Shown: positions 61,879-64,000 of the stretch, one piece after another
Layout: the number at the start of each line of letters is the position of its first letter
How positions within the stretch are numbered: position 1 is the first letter of the stretch
Source of the DNA: Planctobacterium marinum
GTDB lineage: Bacteria > Pseudomonadota > Gammaproteobacteria > Enterobacterales > Alteromonadaceae
Length of the DNA stretch: 64,000 nucleotides
Assembly (NCBI RefSeq): GCF_036322805.1
Contig: NZ_AP027272.1
Coordinates: 248,001 to 312,000, forward strand
Reading direction: 5' to 3'
Made by a program: the position numbers and the translations under genes
The notes under the pieces: model-generated
Told to the model about the DNA's origin: nothing
Database searches by the model: none
The model's input: the letters and a program-made list of their open reading frames with translations, nothing else

Positions 61879-64000
61879 TTAAATAGCGATGGCGAAATCC
61901 GGTGAAATGGCGATCAGGTATACCGCCATGGCAACGCGTTCTCGGCTGTCTGAAAGGGCATCTACTGCTGTTTTAACTGCTGCGCGGGTTTCAGCCGTTA
62001 AGGTGCCGTAAGTCATCAAGGTATCCAGATGGTCCAGCAGGGCATCGCTATTATCGGCGAGTTGCAATTCAGCGCTAAAATCCAGTTTTTCAGTGGGTAG
62101 TTGACCAGATTGTGCTAACACCTGTCCTGTTTGCAGGGAGTAATAAATCAGATTCTTGATCTCCATAATGGTGGAAGCATTGGTGATCTGAAATTCCGGT
62201 GCCACAAGCCCGGCGTCTTTGATTTCACCATTGGGCGCGTAGCCAGGTTGGAAGAAATTAAAGACACTTGGTGCAGATAAGACGTATTGTCGTATCTGGG
62301 CGGTCATGTTGTAACCATCATCGCTAAAAGTGTTATCGCTGCTGGTGGCATTGAAGGCCCGCATTAAATTCACCACCCGCACGAAAGGCTCTCTCAGTCG
62401 ACCATCTGTGGCGCTTGCTAATTGCGGTGTGCTGCGCGCTTCGGGATCCAACAGAATTGCTCTTATTAAGGCTTTCATGTCTCCACGAGCAGCCCCGGTC
62501 TCGCCATTGAAAGCGGCACTCACTCTGGCGACGTATTCCGGACTGGGATTGGATTTCACCAAGCGCTGAATCAGCTGTTTACCGATAAAGGGACCGACAT
62601 TGGGATGATTGAATAGATTGTCGATGGCCGCTTCGATATCCTGCATGCCCGTTTGTCCTGCGGGTACAACCTGACCATTTAACAGGGTTTTGCTGCCCGG
62701 TTCATGATGGCTTTCATACATTTTCATGGGGGATAAGAAGGGGTCTGATTCAGACTCCAGTTCATGAATATCCATCACGCCGAAGCCACTCTCACCGGGG
62801 ATATTCCAGCTCAACCCCGTAAATATTTTGGCAAATTCCCGAATATCCTCCTGGTCATAGGTGGGAGTGGGATTGCCTTGGGCATCCAGTTTTCGGCTGC
62901 CATCGGCATTGAGTTCAAACAATCCGATACTGAATAACTGCATCACTTCCCGGGCATAGTTTTCGTCGGGGAAGGTGCCGCGCTGAGTATCTGTTTTGGC
63001 ATTGTGAATATGGCTTAAATAGATGCCCATGGCTGGACTGAGGGACACCGCCCGCAATAGCTCCCGGAAATTGCCAAAGCTATTGTCCAACAGTGCGTCG
63101 TAATATCCCACCATGGCTAAGTTGTTGGTACCTAATTCATCTACATTGGCGGAGATCACGAAGATTTCAGACAGCGCCAGGGCAACCCGTTGTCTGACCA
63201 TATCCGGCGAGGTCATTACTGATGTCCACCAACCATCTACCCAATAGCGCTCTGGATCACCAAGTTGCTCATAAATGATCTCGAACTCTTCATCGGAAAG
63301 TCCTTCGTTCTGTTCATAAAATTGTTCCACTCGATTCATCAGAAACTCGGCAAAAGGTCGGGTATAACCAACAGGCTGTGTAAACTGCTCTTCCAACCAT
63401 ACTTCTGGTCCCATTGCTGCCACTTGTGTGATGGTGGCATGATTCGCCCCCAAACTCGCTTGAGCTAAAAAGCGAGAGGCGTCTCTTGCTGCTTCGGTGG
63501 TCACGGTCATCAATGTGAGATCCGAAGCGGGATTGGGGTTGATGTAACCCGATGGCTGCTCTACGACATTATCTTCACACTCTTCTCCGTTTTCATCGCA
63601 CTCAGGAAACTCGTCGCATTCTTCCTCGTATTGATTGCACTCCGGAAGTTCTTCACATTCTTCCTGATTTTCGTCGCACTCGGGAAAGTCGTCGCACTCT
63701 TCTTCGTTTTCATCGCACTCAGGAAGGTCGTCGCATTCTTCCTCGTTTTCGTTACACTCCGGAAGTTCTTCACATTCTTCCTGATTTTCGTTGCACTCAG
63801 GAAAGTCGTCGCACTCTTCTTCGTTTTCATTGCACTCGGGAAAGTCGTCGCACTCTTCTTCGTTCTCGTTGCACTCGGGAAAGTCGTCGCACTCTTCTTC
63901 GTTTTCATTGCACTCAGGAACGTCGTCGCACTCTTCTTCGTTCTCGTTGCACTCGGGAAAGTCGTTGCACTCTTCTTCGTTCTCATTGCACTCAGGAAAG
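61879..64000 (-). CDS. DUF1800 protein with acidic Cys-repeat N-terminus (5' end outside window)
   Basis: At least 706 residues. The DUF1800 domain covers about the last 545, beginning near AARDASRFLAQASLGANHATI. Typical motifs include WLEEQFTQPVG, SIGLFELNADGSRKLDAQGNPTPTYDQEDIREFAKIFTGLSW, FNHPNVGPFIGKQLIQRLVKSNPSPEYVARV and VFNFFQPGYAPNG. A start at 63513 would be a TTG inside the frame; instead the frame continues without a stop to the window end, through a linker (EQPSGYINPNPASDL) into eleven 13-residue acidic, Cys-containing repeats. The start codon and signal peptide must lie past 64000. The gene precedes DUF1501 and is probably secreted or surface-bound. Confidence 0.85.
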   Translation of the reverse strand, partial: FPECNENEEECNDFPECNENEEECDDVPECNENEEECDDFPECNENEEECDDFPECNENEEECDDFPECNENQEECEELPECNENEEECDDLPECDENEEECDDFPECDENQEECEELPECNQYEEECDEFPECDENGEECEDNVVEQPSGYINPNPASDLTLMTVTTEAARDASRFLAQASLGANHATITQVAAMGPEVWLEEQFTQPVGYTRPFAEFLMNRVEQFYEQNEGLSDEEFEIIYEQLGDPERYWVDGWWTSVMTSPDMVRQRVALALSEIFVISANVDELGTNNLAMVGYYDALLDNSFGNFRELLRAVSLSPAMGIYLSHIHNAKTDTQRGTFPDENYAREVMQLFSIGLFELNADGSRKLDAQGNPTPTYDQEDIREFAKIFTGLSWNIPGESGFGVMDIHELESESDPFLSPMKMYESHHEPGSKTLLNGQVVPAGQTGMQDIEAAIDNLFNHPNVGPFIGKQLIQRLVKSNPSPEYVARVSAAFNGETGAARGDMKALIRAILLDPEARSTPQLASATDGRLREPFVRVVNLMRAFNATSSDNTFSDDGYNMTAQIRQYVLSAPSVFNFFQPGYAPNGEIKDAGLVAPEFQITNASTIMEIKNLIYYSLQTGQVLAQSGQLPTEKLDFSAELQLADNSDALLDHLDTLMTYGTLTAETRAAVKTAVDALSDSRERVAMAVYLIAISPDFAIAI
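63571..63999 (-). repeat. 39-bp tandem repeat (11 visible copies) coding an acidic Cys-rich 13-mer
   Basis: Eleven contiguous 39-bp units read in the DUF1800 frame. The consensus is FPECNENEEECDD. Variants are V or L for F, D for N at position 5, Q or G at position 8, and EE for the final DD. Cysteines alternate with spacings of 6 and 5 residues. Copies farthest from the domain are nearly identical, while those next to it are more diverged. The pair of units 6-7 recurs as 9-10 at exactly 117 bp (3 units), which shows a higher-order duplication. The array runs off the right edge, so copy number is a minimum. It is a minisatellite, not a CRISPR: there are no spacers. Confidence 0.9.

Noticed and set aside
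63511-63513. TTG at 63513 as the start of the DUF1800 gene.
   Set aside because: The frame is open upstream through linker and repeats to the window end. A start here would remove the export signal expected for this family, and no ribosome-binding site is evident.
63561-63986. A 141-residue leftward frame made of basic repeats (KTKKSATTF-type).
   Set aside because: It is a shadow of the 39-bp array read one base out of register. The DUF1800 frame crosses the same DNA without a stop and continues into a recognised domain.
63571-63999. CRISPR array.
   Set aside because: Units are contiguous 39-mers with no spacer DNA, remain in frame, and code for a biased peptide.
1-64000. Mobile elements, prophage, integron or tRNA-linked insertion.
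   Set aside because: No transposase, integrase, phage structural gene, terminal repeat pair or tRNA was seen. Gene content reads as ordinary chromosome with operon-like spacing.

Overview
The window looks like chromosome of a free-living Gammaproteobacterium of the Alteromonadales type. The evidence is moderate GC, many large TonB-dependent receptors, secreted peptidases (M36, S8, M3), soluble and membrane chemoreceptors, a sterol-desaturase/AraC/Mpo1-like lipid cluster, and orthologs of polB, sbcCD, modABC and yadGH. I saw no tRNA, rRNA, integrase, transposase, prophage or CRISPR array. Species is not assigned, because no marker gene here is diagnostic.

Layout. 1-3.0 kb: end of a degenerate EAL gene, then small accessory genes (GFA enzyme, GNAT, membrane proteins, an orphan tautomerase). 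3.0-5.4 kb: yadG-yadH ABC exporter coupled to a TrmB-like methyltransferase. 5.6-8.4 kb: AhpD-like protein and a dCache chemoreceptor. 8.8-11.2 kb: divergent MerR regulator and old yellow enzyme sharing a textbook MerR operator, then a HAD phosphatase. 11.2-12.9 kb: BlaI-like repressor and M56 peptidase-TonB protein under two perfect BlaI-type dyads. 12.9-15.2 kb: DNA polymerase II. 15.5-21.4 kb: outer-membrane protein, subtilisin, ECF sigma factor, anti-sigma factor, and a receiver-TPR protein whose phosphoacceptor Asp is Ser. 21.4-28.1 kb: small outer-membrane proteins, SRPBCC protein, hydroxyacid dehydrogenase, amidotransferase, TonB receptor, exported methyltransferase. 28.3-33.3 kb: sbcDC. 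33.3-41.1 kb: second TonB receptor, MATE pump, large M36 protease. 41.4-44.6 kb: modABC plus a phosphopantetheinyl transferase. 44.7-50.8 kb: aspartoacylase-like enzyme, exported cyanophycinase-like peptidase, lipoprotein M3 peptidase, HupE-like protein. 50.8-56.0 kb: membrane protein with an upstream 59-codon ORF, LysR, Mpo1-like protein, AhpD-like protein, AraC regulator, sterol desaturase. 56.2-60.2 kb: SCO protein with a membrane chemoreceptor, then a PAS-rich soluble chemoreceptor. 60.4-64.0 kb: DUF1501 and DUF1800 proteins.

The most striking feature is at the right edge. The DUF1800 reading frame does not start near 63.5 kb. It stays open to the window end through eleven in-frame copies of a 39-bp repeat. 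Each copy encodes a 13-residue acidic unit with two cysteines (consensus F/L-P-E-C-N/D-E-N-E-E-E-C-D-D). This gives 22 cysteines and about 75 acidic residues ahead of the DUF1800 domain. The true start and the full copy number lie outside the window.

Convergent gene pairs are commonly separated by perfect or near-perfect hairpins acting as likely two-way terminators. Several start sites were moved from the longest ORF to codons with better ribosome-binding sites, as noted in the entries.
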